In this document: positions 29,464 to 38,546 of the stretch, in pieces
Position numbering within the stretch: the stretch's first letter is position 1
How the letters are laid out: each line of letters opens with the position of its first letter
Assembly (NCBI GenBank): GCA_950096965.1
Contig: CATNCV010000003.1
Span: 1-47,846 of the forward strand
DNA: 47,846 nt
Direction: 5' to 3'
Origin: an uncultured Clostridiaceae bacterium
Lineage (GTDB): Bacteria; Bacillota; Clostridia; TANB77; CAG-508
Position numbers and translations under genes: made by a program
The notes under the pieces: generated by a model
The model's input: the letters and a program-made list of their open reading frames with translations, nothing else
Database searches by the model: none
What the model was told of the DNA's origin: nothing

Positions 29464-30051
29464 ATGATTATAAATAATAATTTACAAAAAAATTTAGTAA
29501 ATTTAAAGCAAAATATAGATTTACTAATTGAAAGCAATAGTCTTACAGATTTACAAATAGAAAACTTTTTAAGAAATTTTGAAAAGACTAGATATAATAT
29601 ATTAAATGAAATTAAAATATACAATAAAAATGTAGAGTTTGAATATGAGAAAATTAAAACTATTGACAATGACTATAAGGCAGAATTTACAGATAACATA
29701 TTAAAAATATATGTACCTGAAGTATTGCCTTCATTTAAAAATTTGAAAACTCATACTCACAAGCGAATTTTATTAAATGTTGCAGAAGTTACTAAACCTT
29801 TTGCAAATAAATTCGAAAATGAAGTATTTATATATATTAAGGTATTTGATAATTTACTAGGTTGGGATATTGATAATAAATATATAAAACCTGTATCGGA
29901 TGCTTTGATAATGTCAAATGTTATTCAAGATGATAATATGACAAAAATGTTTTACTGTGCGAAAGGTGAATACTCTGAAAATCCGCATACTGAAATTTAT
30001 GTTTTTGGAGCACAAGAGGTTAATAAATTCTTGGAAAAATACAGTTCGTAA
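29464..30051 (+). CDS. DUF6100-like ICE protein
   Basis: This 195-residue protein starts at the ATG seven bases after AAAGGA. Its order (helical N-terminus, KIYVPEVLPSFKNLKTH, a central FIYIKVFDNLLGWDIDN segment and TEIYVFG at the end) fits the DUF6100 proteins encoded between SpoVG and relaxosome genes in clostridial ICEs. Function is not known. Confidence 0.6.
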   Translation: MIINNNLQKNLVNLKQNIDLLIESNSLTDLQIENFLRNFEKTRYNILNEIKIYNKNVEFEYEKIKTIDNDYKAEFTDNILKIYVPEVLPSFKNLKTHTHKRILLNVAEVTKPFANKFENEVFIYIKVFDNLLGWDIDNKYIKPVSDALIMSNVIQDDNMTKMFYCAKGEYSENPHTEIYVFGAQEVNKFLEKYSS

Positions 30052-30215
30052 AAGTAGGGAATTTTTGAAAAATTAAAAGAAAAATTTTGCGACAGGTAGA
30101 GAATTTTTAAAATGCAGTAAAATCAAGTATTACAAAAGATTTGTTCCCTACTTTGACGCGTGGAGGTAGGTAGGCGACTGCGATAGCTGTCGAATATCCT
30201 ACCAAAGTTCAATTA
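30052..30215 (+). promoter_or_regulatory. Possible oriT or structured leader before Replic_Relax
   Basis: GTAGGGAATTTTTGA and GTAGAGAATTTTTAA form a direct repeat about 42 bases apart. A hairpin follows: GGTAGG (30165-30170) pairs with CCTACC (30198-30203), enclosing CGAC/GTCG. Inverted and direct repeats beside relaxosome genes are usual for an origin of transfer; an mRNA leader is the alternative. Confidence 0.4.
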
Positions 30216-30253
30216 AAGATTTGTTTTTAATTTAATTTTGGGAGGTGATTTAT

Positions 30254-31165
30254 TTGAACTACTTTCCGAATGGTGATGAAGAAATTGCTTTGATAAAATT
30301 TATTGCAAAGTTTCAATACTTGTCAGTAAATGATGCAAAGTATTTTTTTAGCACTAAGAAATATTATAGAAAAAGAATTACTAGCCTTGTAGAAAAGAAA
30401 TATTTAAGGAGAACTAAACTTAATCTAGTTTTAGATGAATTAGGTGTTGAGTATGCTAAATTATTTAATTTTGAATATACTCCAATCAATAGGAATAAAA
30501 AATATTTATCAAGGCTTTTATATATTAGCAATTTAGGTGCTTTTTATCATAAATGCAGCACAGTAGATTTTACACCATCTTTTGCAATAAAAGATAAAGA
30601 AATGTTTACAATAACAGCACGAAAGTTTATCGGAATATTAAATATAAATGGCATTGATTATTTAAGTTATCATATATCATCTGATCATGATAATAAATAT
30701 ATAATGTCTGTCATATATGATATTCAAAAAGAACATAAATATAAAAATATCATTGTACTAATAGATGATATAAAACGAATCAATATACAAGACTTTACAT
30801 TTGGAAATAATCAAGTGTTAGTTATAGAAGATACAGAAGAAAACAGAGAAAAATTAAAATATCTAAATAGCATTAATTGGCCTAAAATAATTGAAAGATA
30901 TTATAAAAACAAAGTTTATATTGCTGAATATAATTTTTGTGATTATACTGACTATCAAAATAAATATATATCATTTTTTTACTTTTTAGATACAGAGAAA
31001 ATCAATAGAATTAAATATTTTTTAAGAGAAAACAAGAATAAAAATGCAGATATAATATGCAATAGCGAATTAAAACAGAAAATACAAAAAGAACTTCCAT
31101 TAGCTCGTTTTATAGTAGTAGACTTGGAAGATTATATTGACAAAGAACGAAATGTCTATGATTAA
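30254..31165 (+). CDS. Replication-relaxation (Replic_Relax) family protein
   Basis: This 303-residue protein has an N-terminal winged-helix (FIAKFQYLSVNDAKYFF, RRITSLVEKKYLRR-like order) followed by a mixed alpha/beta domain, the layout of PF13814 proteins that replace or assist the relaxase in Gram-positive elements. I chose TTG 30254, six bases after GGGAGGTGA. It overlaps virD4 by 14 bases. Confidence 0.75.
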   Translation: MNYFPNGDEEIALIKFIAKFQYLSVNDAKYFFSTKKYYRKRITSLVEKKYLRRTKLNLVLDELGVEYAKLFNFEYTPINRNKKYLSRLLYISNLGAFYHKCSTVDFTPSFAIKDKEMFTITARKFIGILNINGIDYLSYHISSDHDNKYIMSVIYDIQKEHKYKNIIVLIDDIKRINIQDFTFGNNQVLVIEDTEENREKLKYLNSINWPKIIERYYKNKVYIAEYNFCDYTDYQNKYISFFYFLDTEKINRIKYFLRENKNKNADIICNSELKQKIQKELPLARFIVVDLEDYIDKERNVYD

Positions 31166-32901
31166 AAAGATATGTTTTTACATATTTTTATTTTTTTGTT
31201 TAATCTTAAATATTGTTATAGATTACAATATAAAAAATTACTTTTTAGTATTAAGTGAATGTTTTGGAAAAAGTATTGTTTTAAATGGTAATTTATATAC
31301 CCTTATTTGCGTCATATTTGCCCTTATTTCGATTTTAATAGTATTAGACATATTACTTGTCTTTTTCAAAAAACAAGAAGTAAATAAAGGCATAAATTTT
31401 AAGTCGGAAGATGGAACACATGGAACTGCAAATTGGATGTCTGAAGATGAGATGACAAGTGTTTTATCATTTGATAAACCTGGTATTATACTAGGAAAAT
31501 ATAATAATAAAATTGTAAGATTACCTTTTGACAGCTATTTTAATAAAAATATCTGTGTGTTTCGGTAGCTCTCGGAAGTATGAAGACAATTCGGTTTTTT
31601 ATTAACAAACCTGCTCGAATTATCTAAATACAAGAAGTCTATCATCGTAACAGATCCTAAACGGTGAGATTTATAGAAAAACATCAAGTTATTTTAAGAA
31701 TTGTGGTTATGTTGTAAAAGTATTAAATTTAAAAGATATGAGACATAGTGATAGATGGAATCCACTACAAGAAAATGAAAATATAACTGATGTTCAAACA
31801 AGTGCAAATGTAATAATTTCTAATACTCAAAGACATGGAAAAAGTGGAGATGAATTTTGGCCAAGAGCTGAAGAAAACTTACTTAAAGCATTTGAATTCT
31901 ATTTTTTAGAAACTCTATCTGATAAAAATAATCTTACAAATGCTTATAAGCATATCGCAAATGGAGATATTACTGAAATTGATAATATGTTCAAGAAAAT
32001 GCCACCTGATAGCCCTGCAAGAATGAGCTACAATATTTTTGCTAGTGGCAGCGATACAATAAAGGCAAGTGTTATAACAGGATTAGGTACACGCCTTCAA
32101 ATGTTCCAAAACGAAGACTTGCAAAAATTAACATCAGAAACAGACATTGATTTAACACTTCCTGGCAAGCAGCCATGTATCTACTATACTATTACTAGTG
32201 ATATGGAATCAACAGCAGATTTTTTAGCATCACTTTTTTATACATTCTTGTTTATTAAATTAGTACGATATGCTGATTCAAGACCTGATGGCAAGTGTGA
32301 AAATGAAGTATTTTTCTTGCTAGACGAGTTTGCAAATTTACGGACAAAATGCTATTGTTGATTTCAATAAAAAGATTAGTACTGTTAGAAGTAGATCACT
32401 TGCAATAATTCCTATTTTTCAAAATATAGGTCAAATTCAAAACAGATATCCAAATGGCTTATCAGATGAAATAATAGGTAATTGTGATACAAGACTTCGG
32501 CTTACGGTACGACAGATGTTTTAAGTGCTAAATATTTCTGTGATTTAATAGGCGTATCAACAGTTGAGACTACTTCGATTAAGAAGTCAAATTCCATAGA
32601 AGGTGATATTGAAGAATACGGTCAAAAAAGTATATCAACACAAAAAAGAAACTTACTTAATGTTGATGAGATATTACGAATACCGTCTACTAAATTAATT
32701 GTAAATTTAAGAGGTAATAAACCATTACTTTTAGATAAAGTTATATATACAGAGCATCCATTGTCTAAAAAATTAAAAGATAATCCTGTGTCAGACTATA
32801 AACCTAATTGGACCAAAAACACACCAGATAAAACACCAATAAAAGAGAAAACTAAAGAAAAGCCACCAAAAAAACAAAAGCTTGGGTGGGATAATTTTTA
32901 A
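31152..32901 (+). CDS. virD4: VirD4/TraG coupling protein, needs seven +1 shifts at CGG
   Basis: With seven skipped C bases this is a 580-residue coupling ATPase that links DNA processing to the secretion channel. Two N-terminal membrane segments (about 1-25 and 48-75) precede the P-loop F-GSSGSMKT (Met in place of the usual Gly), SIIVTDPK-GEIY, the Walker B FFLLDEFANL, and RL-GL-GTTDVLSAKYF near the end. In-frame CGG codons at 31563, 31573, 31592, 31662, 32341, 32498 and 32505 each sit exactly where the frame shifts, each before GGN. The first is followed at once by TAG and the fourth by TGA, so no partial ATPase is made without shifting. Confidence 0.9.
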
Positions 32902-33031
32902 AATTTATTTGTAGAAATTAGTACATTCTTACAGAATATGCACTTACAAGATTTTAATAAAAGTCTAGTTGAACATTGTTATATTTATTTTTTTATGATA
33001 TATTTAGAAAAAGCAATTAAGGAGGCAAGTT

Positions 33032-33337
33032 ATGGTACTTACAATAAATTATGCAGATTTACAAAATATAAAGCAGAAAGCAATAGCTGATAAGATAACT
33101 GATAATGATGAAATATATGGCTTTATACAATGTTATAAAGATACATTAAATTATATGTATAAAAATAATTTAAACCCAGATAAATCAAGAACTGATTATG
33201 AATATGAACTTATGAATTTTGCAAATGATCTGCTTAAAAATACAAATAAATCATATAGAGAAATAGAACGAGAATATAAATATAAAACTACGAAAGATTA
33301 TTATATAAGCCCAAATGATATACGATTAATATTATAG
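33032..33337 (+). CDS. Hypothetical helical protein
   Basis: This 101-residue soluble protein follows AAGGAGGC. It is mainly helical, with YEYELMNFANDLLKNTNKSYREIEREY. The family is unknown. It is part of the transfer operon between virD4 and the S1 protein. Confidence 0.5.
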   Translation: MVLTINYADLQNIKQKAIADKITDNDEIYGFIQCYKDTLNYMYKNNLNPDKSRTDYEYELMNFANDLLKNTNKSYREIEREYKYKTTKDYYISPNDIRLIL

Positions 33338-33403
33338 AAAAAATATAAACAATATAGCATTTACCTATAAACAGGTAGATGCTTTTTAATTGGAGGTGAG
33401 ATA

Positions 33404-34198
33404 TTGAGTGAATTTACAATGAAAGAACTTTTAAGAAGTAGAGATGAGAAAAGAATACTTACAAGTAAAATTTCTGGAATTGAAGATGAATATTATAAAT
33501 TAAAAAATGAATATATACCCTGTGCTGTTGTTTGGTACGAAGATATTAAAATACTTATTCCTAGTACACATTTGGGAGTATCTAAAATAAATAAATCCAC
33601 TATTCGTGGTATGCTTGGTGCTGAAATAGACTTTATTGTATTAGAAATAGATGAAACATCTTCTATTGCAATAGCAAGTAGAGTAGATGCTATGAAATTA
33701 CGATCTGAATTAGAACTACCAAAATTAAAAATTAATGATGCAGCAAGAGTTAGAATAATTGCGGTTGGAATTAAGCATATCATTTGTGAATTATATGGAA
33801 AAGAAGTCATAATTAAGGCAGAAAACTTGAAACACACATATATTGTTAATTGTAAAGATGAGTATTCTCCAGGGGAATATTTAAGAGTTAGAATTAAAAG
33901 TATTGATATAGAAAACAATATCTTTGAATTAGATGCTAAATGTTTTTTAGAGAATCCATATAAATCTGTGAGAAAATATATTACTGAAGGTGGAGAATAT
34001 ACAGGACAGGTTATAGCATTTCCTAAAAAGAATAGTGGTGTTATAGTGCAGCTAGATAGTACTAAAATTACATGTTTAGTAAGAATTCCTGCAAAATTTA
34101 ATAACTTTCCACATTATATGCAAAATGTGTTGATAAAAGTTACTGAAATACAGCAAAACAAGAAGTTAATATATGGATATTTAATGAGAATAATATAA
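33404..34198 (+). CDS. S1 RNA-binding domain protein
   Basis: This 264-residue protein starts with TTG after GGAGGTGA. The early part (AVVWYEDIKILIPSTHLG) and the C-terminal part (TGQVIAFPKKNSGVIVQLDSTK) resemble S1/OB-fold repeats as found in ICE-borne S1 proteins. It probably binds RNA or single-stranded DNA; the role in transfer is unknown. The CGG in ATT GCG GTT is out of frame. Confidence 0.65.
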   Translation: MSEFTMKELLRSRDEKRILTSKISGIEDEYYKLKNEYIPCAVVWYEDIKILIPSTHLGVSKINKSTIRGMLGAEIDFIVLEIDETSSIAIASRVDAMKLRSELELPKLKINDAARVRIIAVGIKHIICELYGKEVIIKAENLKHTYIVNCKDEYSPGEYLRVRIKSIDIENNIFELDAKCFLENPYKSVRKYITEGGEYTGQVIAFPKKNSGVIVQLDSTKITCLVRIPAKFNNFPHYMQNVLIKVTEIQQNKKLIYGYLMRII

Positions 34199-34213
34199 AA
34201 GGAGGTCTTTAGA

Positions 34214-34690
34214 ATGGTGGATAAAGAAAAAGTAATAAATTTTTTACAGGATTGTGGTTGTGCTAAATTAAGCCATTTACAAATATTATTTAATGATAAA
34301 AATAATAATTTTAAAAATGTATTAGATAGCAATATGGTAAGTAAAAAAGGTGATATATTTGTACATAATACTAAAAGAATAAATGATAAAATGCTAATAG
34401 CATTAGATATCTTGTGTAAATACAAACCTAGACTATCTAATTACTATCTTGGCTATGATCCTGTTATAATATCTTTCTTATCAAAAGATAATTTATTGTA
34501 CCATATAATTGTAGCAGATGAAGAAAATAAAAAAGGAATTGTAAAATTAGTAAATTCCTATCCCCTATCACTCCCTAGGGCTGACAGACTTATTTTAGCA
34601 TTTCCTGATGGGGGAGAGTTAGAAAATATTGAATGTGAAATACCATTTTTATATACTTCATATCCTGAATTAGAAGTATTAAATGAGTAA
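34214..34690 (+). CDS. DUF5697-like protein
   Basis: This 158-residue protein follows AAAAGGAGGTC. An N-terminal winged-helix-like part (VINFLQDCGCAKLSHLQILF) precedes a beta-rich domain with LLYHIIVADEENKKGI and FPDGGELENIECEIPFLY, as in DUF5697 proteins that end transfer operons in related ICEs. Function is not known. Confidence 0.6.
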   Translation: MVDKEKVINFLQDCGCAKLSHLQILFNDKNNNFKNVLDSNMVSKKGDIFVHNTKRINDKMLIALDILCKYKPRLSNYYLGYDPVIISFLSKDNLLYHIIVADEENKKGIVKLVNSYPLSLPRADRLILAFPDGGELENIECEIPFLYTSYPELEVLNE

Positions 34691-34778
34691 AAACTATTGA
34701 TTTTATAGTATTTTAGTGGTATATATAATTTAAAATATAAATGGATTCATATATTTATATTTGTTTACTAAATTTTTT

Positions 34779-34806
34779 AGCAGATGCTTATGTGTCTGCT
34801 TTTTTT
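34779..34806 (+). terminator. Terminator of the transfer operon
   Basis: AGCAGA pairs with TCTGCT and is followed by seven T residues. It closes the rightward operon that starts near 16 kb. Confidence 0.8.
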
Positions 34807-34820
34807 ATGCCTAAAAGAAA

Positions 34821-34854
34821 AATCATAAATCTTCATTTACGAAAATTTATGATT
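34821..34854 (-). terminator. Terminator after the alpha-CTD-like gene
   Basis: A perfect ten-base stem AATCATAAAT / ATTTATGATT follows the stop at 34863 on the minus strand. Confidence 0.6.
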
Positions 34855-34862
34855 CTTATTAT

Positions 34863-35081
34863 TTAATGCTTCATATTCAAATCTAATCCATTGAGTTGTA
34901 ATTGTATTTCTACTTGAGAGATCTGATTAGGATTTAATCCTATTTTTTTCAAATTGTTTTTATTCTTTTTTACAAGTTCGTATAAGCTACATATTTTATT
35001 ACTTTTTAACAATTCTTTTATTTCTTTAGATAGTTCTAATTTATCTATACTTTTTGTTAAGTCTATACTGTAATTAGTCAT
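34863..35081 (-). CDS. Orphan RNA-polymerase alpha-CTD-like protein
   Basis: This 72-residue protein has the pattern of the alpha-subunit C-terminal domain: SIDKLELSKEIKELLKSN, ICSLYELVKK and LKKIGLNPNQISQVEIQL. It lacks the N-terminal assembly domain. The ATG at 35081 follows GGAAAGGAG. It could tune promoter recognition on the element; that is a guess. It overlaps the upstream gene by eight bases. Confidence 0.65.
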   Translation of the reverse strand: MTNYSIDLTKSIDKLELSKEIKELLKSNKICSLYELVKKNKNNLKKIGLNPNQISQVEIQLQLNGLDLNMKH

Positions 35082-35388
35082 AAATATGCTCCTTTCCATA
35101 TTTGCTTTTATATTCTTTAATATCATTTATAACCCTTTTTCTAAAATCTCCACTCATAATGTAGATAAAAAATATAATGTTTAAATTCAAATTGTTTGTG
35201 AAAAAATATATGAATCGTTCTTTGATATCATATTCTTCTCGTGTATAATCATCAATGGCATAAATAAACCATCCTATGTAAAATTTAAAATCCTTATTGT
35301 AAAATGCTTCAGGATTTAAGTTAAATAAGAAATTTCTTTCTTTTTTTATAAAAAAGTCAATAAATTTAGTGTTATTATTTGTTTTCAT
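35074..35388 (-). CDS. Hypothetical protein
   Basis: This 104-residue aromatic-rich protein (FYIGWFIYAIDDYTREEYDI, FIYFFTNNLNLNIIFFIYIM) is followed by and overlaps the alpha-CTD-like gene, so the two are probably translated together. I do not recognise it. Confidence 0.5.
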   Translation of the reverse strand: MKTNNNTKFIDFFIKKERNFLFNLNPEAFYNKDFKFYIGWFIYAIDDYTREEYDIKERFIYFFTNNLNLNIIFFIYIMSGDFRKRVINDIKEYKSKYGKEHIYD

Positions 35389-35535
35389 TTTTCATTACCT
35401 TTCTAGGTAGTAAAGAATCAATATGTGTATTTTATATTTGATTTTTTTGTTCTTTAGATAGTGGACCAATTATTATATATAAGGTTAATCTGATTGTGCA
35501 TATTTATTGAAATTGTTAGTATAAATAACTATATC

Positions 35536-36000
35536 TTATGATTTTTTATTACTCTTTATAATTTTCTCATATTTTGATATTAAGTGCTTAAAAAACTTAA
35601 TATTGAATTCTATTGTCATTTTTTCTCTGCTTTCTTCTGATAATTGATCATAATATTTTGCACTTTTCCTTGTGATGTAGCTCATGATTTCTTGTTCTGG
35701 AATTTCATTTACCATTAAACAACAATAATCATAAATATTCTGGGCCAATATTTCTAATTCCACTAGTGAAATATTATAATAATGTTCTAATAAGTCAGAC
35801 TTTATATTTAATATAATTATCATAGCTTGATCTGTATTTAATAATTTTTCTATTTCCTCTTGGCTAACTTTTGGTTTATATAATTTTTCTATTTCTTTAT
35901 CTATATTACAAGCAATTTTAGTTAAGTCTTCCATATTAGAATTTGGATTATTTGCAGCTGCATCTAATTCATTTTTTAGTTTTTCGAGTTGAGAGTTCAA
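35536..36000 (-). CDS. Spo0E-like N-terminus fused to helical domain
   Basis: This 154-residue protein starts with TTG (36000) because the ATG at 36018 overlaps the AAAGGAG site. The first 45 residues (LEKLKNELDAAANN, IACNIDKEIEKLY) fit the Spo0E aspartyl-phosphate phosphatase pattern, which removes phosphate from Spo0A and blocks sporulation. The remaining 110 residues are helical and unknown. The Spo0E link is tentative. Confidence 0.5.
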   Translation of the reverse strand: MNSQLEKLKNELDAAANNPNSNMEDLTKIACNIDKEIEKLYKPKVSQEEIEKLLNTDQAMIIILNIKSDLLEHYYNISLVELEILAQNIYDYCCLMVNEIPEQEIMSYITRKSAKYYDQLSEESREKMTIEFNIKFFKHLISKYEKIIKSNKKS

Positions 36001-36053
36001 ATTTCTTTCTCCTTTCATAGTTAGTACCTAGATATTATATATTATTTCTACTT

Positions 36054-36101
36054 AAAATTATAGTTATTAACTACATTTTTATCTCAAAATTGTAGTTGTA
36101 A
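36054..36101. promoter_or_regulatory. Operator-like repeats between divergent genes
   Basis: AAAATTATAGTTATTAA (36054-36070) and AAAATTGTAGTTGTAA (36086-36101) form a direct repeat at 32-base spacing, about three helical turns. TAGTT-ATT-AACTA is palindromic. They lie between the Spo0E-like gene and the divergent XRE regulator, a likely binding site for the latter. Confidence 0.5.
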
Positions 36102-36152
36102 AATATTTCATTTTTCCCTATTTCTGAACTATACTATTATTGGGGTGAAGTA

Positions 36153-36479
36153 ATGAAAAACACAATAGATAATAGTACAGGTAATGCCATATTAGGTCAA
36201 AACATTAAAGATATAAGAAAAAGCCTTAATCTAACACAAGAAGATTTTGCAGAACAACTAAATCTTAATCCACAATTTATTTCTCAAGTGGAAACAGGTA
36301 AAGTTGGCATTAGTGTAGATAATGTAATAAATATATGCAATACTGCTAAATGTTCTTCTGTAAATCTATTTAAAGGTCTAATTAGTTCACCTAATATTAT
36401 TGATAGATACGAACTTTTAAGTGATAGAGATAAGTCCGTTATCAATCAAATGATTACTTACTTGTTAAATACAAAATAA
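36153..36479 (+). CDS. XRE-family transcriptional regulator
   Basis: This 108-residue protein has an N-terminal helix-turn-helix (IKDIRKSLNLTQEDFAEQLNLNPQFISQVETGKVGIS, about residues 18-58) and a short helical C-terminus. TATACT lies about 20 bases before the start. It is divergent from the Spo0E-like gene and could control both. Confidence 0.9.
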   Translation: MKNTIDNSTGNAILGQNIKDIRKSLNLTQEDFAEQLNLNPQFISQVETGKVGISVDNVINICNTAKCSSVNLFKGLISSPNIIDRYELLSDRDKSVINQMITYLLNTK

Positions 36480-36488
36480 TTATACGAT

Positions 36489-36526
36489 CACTAACATTAT
36501 ATGAGGGTATATTGTTAGTGCTTTTC
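36489..36526. terminator. Shared terminator between converging genes
   Basis: CACTAACA pairs with TGTTAGTG, followed by CTTTTCTTT. It serves the XRE gene and overlaps the end of the opposite gene. Confidence 0.65.
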
Positions 36527-36880
36527 TTTATTTTGATATTCTATGAATCTGTTTTCAAATTCTTCTCTTGTTTTACATTCGCTTTTTAATTCTTTTAATA
36601 CTTTTTTTATTTCTTCAAATTCTTGTTCATTTATTTTTCCGACTTTATATTGTTTTTGGTAATTAGAGTATTTATTGTTGTAATATCTTTGCATTTCTGC
36701 TTTATTTAGATCTTTAGGCTTTTTCTCTTTTTCCTTTTGTTTGTGAGCAACAATACATATTAGTTCTCCACCTTCATTTACAAACTTATCTACATACTTT
36801 TGCAATGAATAACATGAACAACTAATAGTTTTTTGTTCTCCAGCAATTTTATAAACAATACTATATGTCTTTGGTTTCAA
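36515..36880 (-). CDS. Hypothetical ICE protein
   Basis: This 121-residue protein starts with TTG (36880), six bases after AAGGAGG; the ATG at 36901 overlaps that site. It has a beta-rich front (TYSIVYKIAGEQKTISCSCYS) and a charged helical C-terminus. The family is unknown. Confidence 0.55.
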   Translation of the reverse strand: MKPKTYSIVYKIAGEQKTISCSCYSLQKYVDKFVNEGGELICIVAHKQKEKEKKPKDLNKAEMQRYYNNKYSNYQKQYKVGKINEQEFEEIKKVLKELKSECKTREEFENRFIEYQNKEKH

Positions 36881-37006
36881 TGTTTTCCTCCTTTCATACA
36901 TAAATTTTAATTTTTTGAAAATAATATCAATATCGTAAGTCTGTGTTACATTTTACCACAAATTTTGTAATAAAATCAATAAAAATGGGTAAGTGAGGGA
37001 TTTTTT

Positions 37007-37249
37007 TTGAAAAAATATGAAAATAAGGCGAATGTAATTGGCCAATTACTACACGAACATAGAGAGCAAAAAGGATTTTCAAAAGAAGAAGTTTGTAGGA
37101 AAGTGCAATTACATGGAGTATATATACATAGAGTTGAATTATATAGAATGGAAAAAGGATTAAGTATTGTAAAAGACTTTGAACTGATCGCATTGTGTGA
37201 TGTCTTGGATATAGACTATAATAAAGAAGTGCGAAAACTAATTGAATAG
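37007..37249 (+). CDS. Small XRE-like DNA-binding protein
   Basis: This 80-residue protein starts with TTG after GAGGG. Almost all of it is one XRE-type helix-turn-helix (IGQLLHEHREQKGFSKEEVC to FELIALCDVLDID). It is probably a regulator of the element. Confidence 0.7.
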   Translation: MKKYENKANVIGQLLHEHREQKGFSKEEVCRKVQLHGVYIHRVELYRMEKGLSIVKDFELIALCDVLDIDYNKEVRKLIE

Positions 37250-37256
37250 AAAAGTT

Positions 37257-37281
37257 AAAAGATAGCAGCAGCTATCTTTTT
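37257..37281 (+). terminator. Terminator
   Basis: AAAAGATAGC-AGCA-GCTATC followed by TTTTT lies just after the small XRE gene. Confidence 0.85.
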
Positions 37282-37318
37282 GTAATATTAGACTACAATT
37301 CAAATTAGATATTATTTT

Positions 37319-38524
37319 TTATAATTTTAGATCATTAAGTTTCATACTTGGAACACCTATATACACATCTCTATTTCCATCTAATTTATGTACTTTTATT
37401 ATTGAATAATTTTCATAATGATATTCTACACTTCCACCATCATCATAAGAAGTAGCATTTGGAAAGTCTTTATTAGCTTTTATAATTAATCCATCTAAAG
37501 TCATTTTGCCACTTTTTAATGCTTTTTCTAATGACATAGTTTGGCCTTTTATAGTTACATTTACTTCATCTAATCCATAATAATATAAATTAAATTCTGA
37601 ATTATTTTTATATAATTCTGTATTGTTTAGTATTTTTGTTTTATTCATATTTTCTGATTTTTTTACTGTTAGTGTAAAATTCTCATAACCTTCTGTCAAA
37701 ATATAGTCTGTATTAATTTGTGCTGGATAGCTTTCCTTTATTGCACCATTATACTCAATTATAACTTTTCTTCCTATTCCATATAAATAATCCTTATGAT
37801 CTGTTGCATAATTTATTTGGATCTTGTCTGATGATTTTCTTTCTCTTTCATCTTCGTTTGGCTCAACTATCATATATGTAGTTGTTTCTTCTAATACAGT
37901 TCCTACAAAACTATGTATTTCGCCACAAGTATATTCGGTATTTTCGTCTTCGCCATTTAATTTTTTTATATTTTCTTTATCTATTGATTCAAATAAAATT
38001 GCCACATTATCAACATTTAATACCATACTTTTTTCATTAGCCTCTAATACACTAGCATTAAATATTTCTTTACAATTAGTTTCTCCATTTATCCCTGGCA
38101 TATATTCTTCGCCTATTAGAAAATCAATTTTGCCTATTGATTTGTTTAAATCTCCTGCATAGTCAATAAGAGCATTAGATTTACCATATAAAACATTATC
38201 AAATTTAACTAATTTTGTACTATCTATATTTTTTGCTGTTATTTTTAAATCTTTTAGTTTTGTTCTTTTTTCAATAACTTTAGGTGTTTCTTCTATTTTA
38301 TTATTGGTAGTATTAATAATTTCCATTCCTAATATTTTAATACTCACACCATCTATATATTCTTTTTTAGAACTTTCTGGAGCTAATTTATGATATTTTG
38401 TAATACTATATAATAGTGCTTTATATTCAACTGTACCTCCATCTTTTAACTTCATTGGAATTGGGAATAACAATATTACTAATAATACAATTATTGCTAT
38501 AATTAAAATATTTTTCTTTTTCAT
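37319..38524 (-). CDS. Membrane-anchored protein co-transcribed with the ECF sigma factor
   Basis: This 401-residue protein has one N-terminal membrane segment (about 4-22), then repeated motifs: KDGGTVEYKALLYSITKYHKL near the front and YDDGGSVEYHYENYSIIKVHKL near the end. The outside part contains a long beta-rich region with GKSNALIDYAGD. It follows the sigma factor by 22 bases in the same operon, so it may be its signal sensor or target. Confidence 0.65.
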   Translation of the reverse strand: MKKKNILIIAIIVLLVILLFPIPMKLKDGGTVEYKALLYSITKYHKLAPESSKKEYIDGVSIKILGMEIINTTNNKIEETPKVIEKRTKLKDLKITAKNIDSTKLVKFDNVLYGKSNALIDYAGDLNKSIGKIDFLIGEEYMPGINGETNCKEIFNASVLEANEKSMVLNVDNVAILFESIDKENIKKLNGEDENTEYTCGEIHSFVGTVLEETTTYMIVEPNEDERERKSSDKIQINYATDHKDYLYGIGRKVIIEYNGAIKESYPAQINTDYILTEGYENFTLTVKKSENMNKTKILNNTELYKNNSEFNLYYYGLDEVNVTIKGQTMSLEKALKSGKMTLDGLIIKANKDFPNATSYDDGGSVEYHYENYSIIKVHKLDGNRDVYIGVPSMKLNDLKL

Positions 38525-38546
38525 AAGATCACCTTTTACCTTTCTA

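Noticed and set aside
18601-32901. Decayed (pseudogene) transfer operon
   Set aside because: The corrected proteins have full length, all motifs and single terminal stops, with no other lesions. Decay would bring mixed stops and deletions.
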